This document shows positions 14,923 to 15,760 of a stretch of DNA of 15,760 bases, one piece after another (position 1 is the first letter of the stretch; each line of letters opens with the position of its first letter). Source of the stretch: an uncultured Bacteroidota bacterium (GTDB lineage: Bacteria > Bacteroidota > Bacteroidia > Chitinophagales > Chitinophagaceae). Below the pieces are notes generated by a model. The model ran no database searches, had not been told where the DNA came from, and worked only from the letters and a program-made list of their open reading frames with translations. The stretch is from assembly GCA_903825065.1 (NCBI GenBank), contig CAIJZG010000157.1:1-15760 (forward strand), in the 5' to 3' direction. A program made the position numbers and the translations under genes.

Positions 14923-15760
14923 TTAGAATTTATACCCTTTATTTGCGATCATCTTGTCGGCTATTCTTCTGCGGGCATCTTTGCTATTAAAAGGTTCTAC
15001 TTTAGTGAACCTTTTTAAACCAATGTGCATCATTCTGAGCTCGTCGCCCTCTGCAAAGCTGTTTAGAGCGTCTTTTCCTGCCTTATTGATCCTATCTGCG
15101 GCGTCGTAGACATAGGTTCTCATAATATCTGCTTGAACCGTGGTTTCAACTTCTCCCTTTGTTGCTGTAAGCTTCATGACCCTCAATAAAGCACTTTCTG
15201 CATTAAATACATCAATGCTCATATCGGCAATATTCATAAGTACCTCTTGTTCCTTATCTAAGGTCATCATGAGTTTCTGAACTGCAGCACCTGCAACCAT
15301 TAGAATGGCTTTTTTGAAGTTTGCGATATATTTACGCTCTTTTACAAATAAGCCATCCTCATCGCTATTGAAATCTGGGATACTCATGAGTTCTTTCTGA
15401 ACAGCCATTGCCGGTCCCATAAGATCGAGTTTCCCCTTCATCGCACGTTTCAACACCATATCTACTGTTAACAATCGATTGATTTCATTGGTGCCTTCAT
15501 AAATCCTGTTAATTCTGCTATCGCGGTAAGCTCTTGAAATCTGATATTCATCGCTAAATCCATTACCTCCGTGTATTTGAACTCCTTCATCCACCACAAA
15601 ATCAAGCGTTTCACTTCCATAAACTTTTAGCATCGCACACTCAATGGCAAATTCTTCAGCTGCGCCTAATAATGATTCTGCAAAGGTCTTGCCTTCGGCT
15701 TTTAGAGAATGTTCTGCTTCATCGATCCATTTAGCAGTTCGATATAAAGCAGATTCACAA
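14923..15760 (-). CDS. Acyl-CoA dehydrogenase, C-terminal part (5' end outside the window)
   Basis: The frame is open from the right edge to the stop at 14923, giving 278 residues; the Met codon at 15633-15631 is internal, because the 42 codons before it (beginning CESALYRTAKWIDEAEHSLK) continue the same helix bundle. Seen: QIHGGNGFSDEYQISRAYRDSRINRIYEGTNEINR, the most conserved block of the family, with the presumed catalytic base Glu in YEGTNE (codon at 15498-15496) and the FAD-binding GGNGF. After it comes about 190 residues of extra helical sequence, as in the long, roughly 600-aa VLCAD-like enzymes common in Bacteroidota. It catalyses the first, FAD-dependent step of fatty-acid beta-oxidation. 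A terminator follows about 80 bp after the stop. Chain-length preference cannot be read. Confidence 0.93.
   Translation of the reverse strand, partial: CESALYRTAKWIDEAEHSLKAEGKTFAESLLGAAEEFAIECAMLKVYGSETLDFVVDEGVQIHGGNGFSDEYQISRAYRDSRINRIYEGTNEINRLLTVDMVLKRAMKGKLDLMGPAMAVQKELMSIPDFNSDEDGLFVKERKYIANFKKAILMVAGAAVQKLMMTLDKEQEVLMNIADMSIDVFNAESALLRVMKLTATKGEVETTVQADIMRTYVYDAADRINKAGKDALNSFAEGDELRMMHIGLKRFTKVEPFNSKDARRRIADKMIANKGYKF

Noticed and set aside
15631..15633. Met codon at 15633 as the start of the acyl-CoA dehydrogenase
   Set aside because: The reading frame continues upstream to the window edge with helix-bundle sequence expected for the family, so the gene is truncated by the window, not short.

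Overview
The window is about 15.8 kb of AT-rich chromosomal DNA from a member of the Bacteroidota, most likely a Chitinophagaceae/Sediminibacterium-like bacterium. This is an inference from gene families, not a database match. Three signs support it: starts lack Shine-Dalgarno sequences and are preceded by A/T-rich bases; several promoters match the Bacteroidota form TTG-N(17-23)-TAnnTTTG or near variants; and the gene content (KorB, 597-aa-type acyl-CoA dehydrogenase, M13 lipoprotein peptidase, heme A synthase) is typical of an aerobic Bacteroidota heterotroph. No phage, transposon, CRISPR array, tRNA or rRNA is visible. Most of the window is ordinary housekeeping and accessory metabolism.

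Left part (1-5832). A membrane acyltransferase of the heparan-alpha-glucosaminide N-acetyltransferase type runs off the left edge on the minus strand. Divergent from it are three co-directional plus-strand genes: a membrane-anchored alpha/beta hydrolase, a FabH-type ketoacyl-ACP synthase III and a diacylglycerol-kinase-family lipid kinase. Together they look like a small lipid-metabolism operon. It meets heme A synthase (ctaA/COX15, minus) tail to tail. RNase HII (rnhB, plus) is divergent from ctaA and ends in a terminator hairpin.

Middle part (5833-9250). A 224-bp convergent spacer is followed by threonylcarbamoyl-AMP synthase (minus), with its own good promoter. Then comes a 362-bp interval without a conventional gene, up to an orphan NarL/FixJ response regulator (plus). 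This interval is the most interesting part of the window. It holds a perfect 13-bp terminator hairpin with no known gene to terminate, a promoter-like sequence in front of a 13-codon ORF (candidate small RNA or micropeptide, minus), a 28-bp inverted repeat, and a 34-codon hydrophobic ORF ending 4 nt before the response regulator. A bidirectional terminator separates the regulator from korB, the beta subunit of a 2-oxoacid:ferredoxin oxidoreductase, which has no alpha subunit beside it. Upstream of korB is an AhpD-like carboxymuconolactone decarboxylase-family protein.

Right part (9251-15760). A symmetric divergent promoter drives the AhpD-like gene leftward and a secreted S9 prolyl-oligopeptidase-family peptidase rightward. 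The S9 gene meets, with only 2 bp between stop codons, an M13 (neprilysin-like) lipoprotein metallopeptidase on the minus strand. The M13 gene probably shares an operon with an upstream secreted N-acetylmuramoyl-L-alanine amidase. After a terminator, the 3' part of an acyl-CoA dehydrogenase gene (minus) runs off the right edge.
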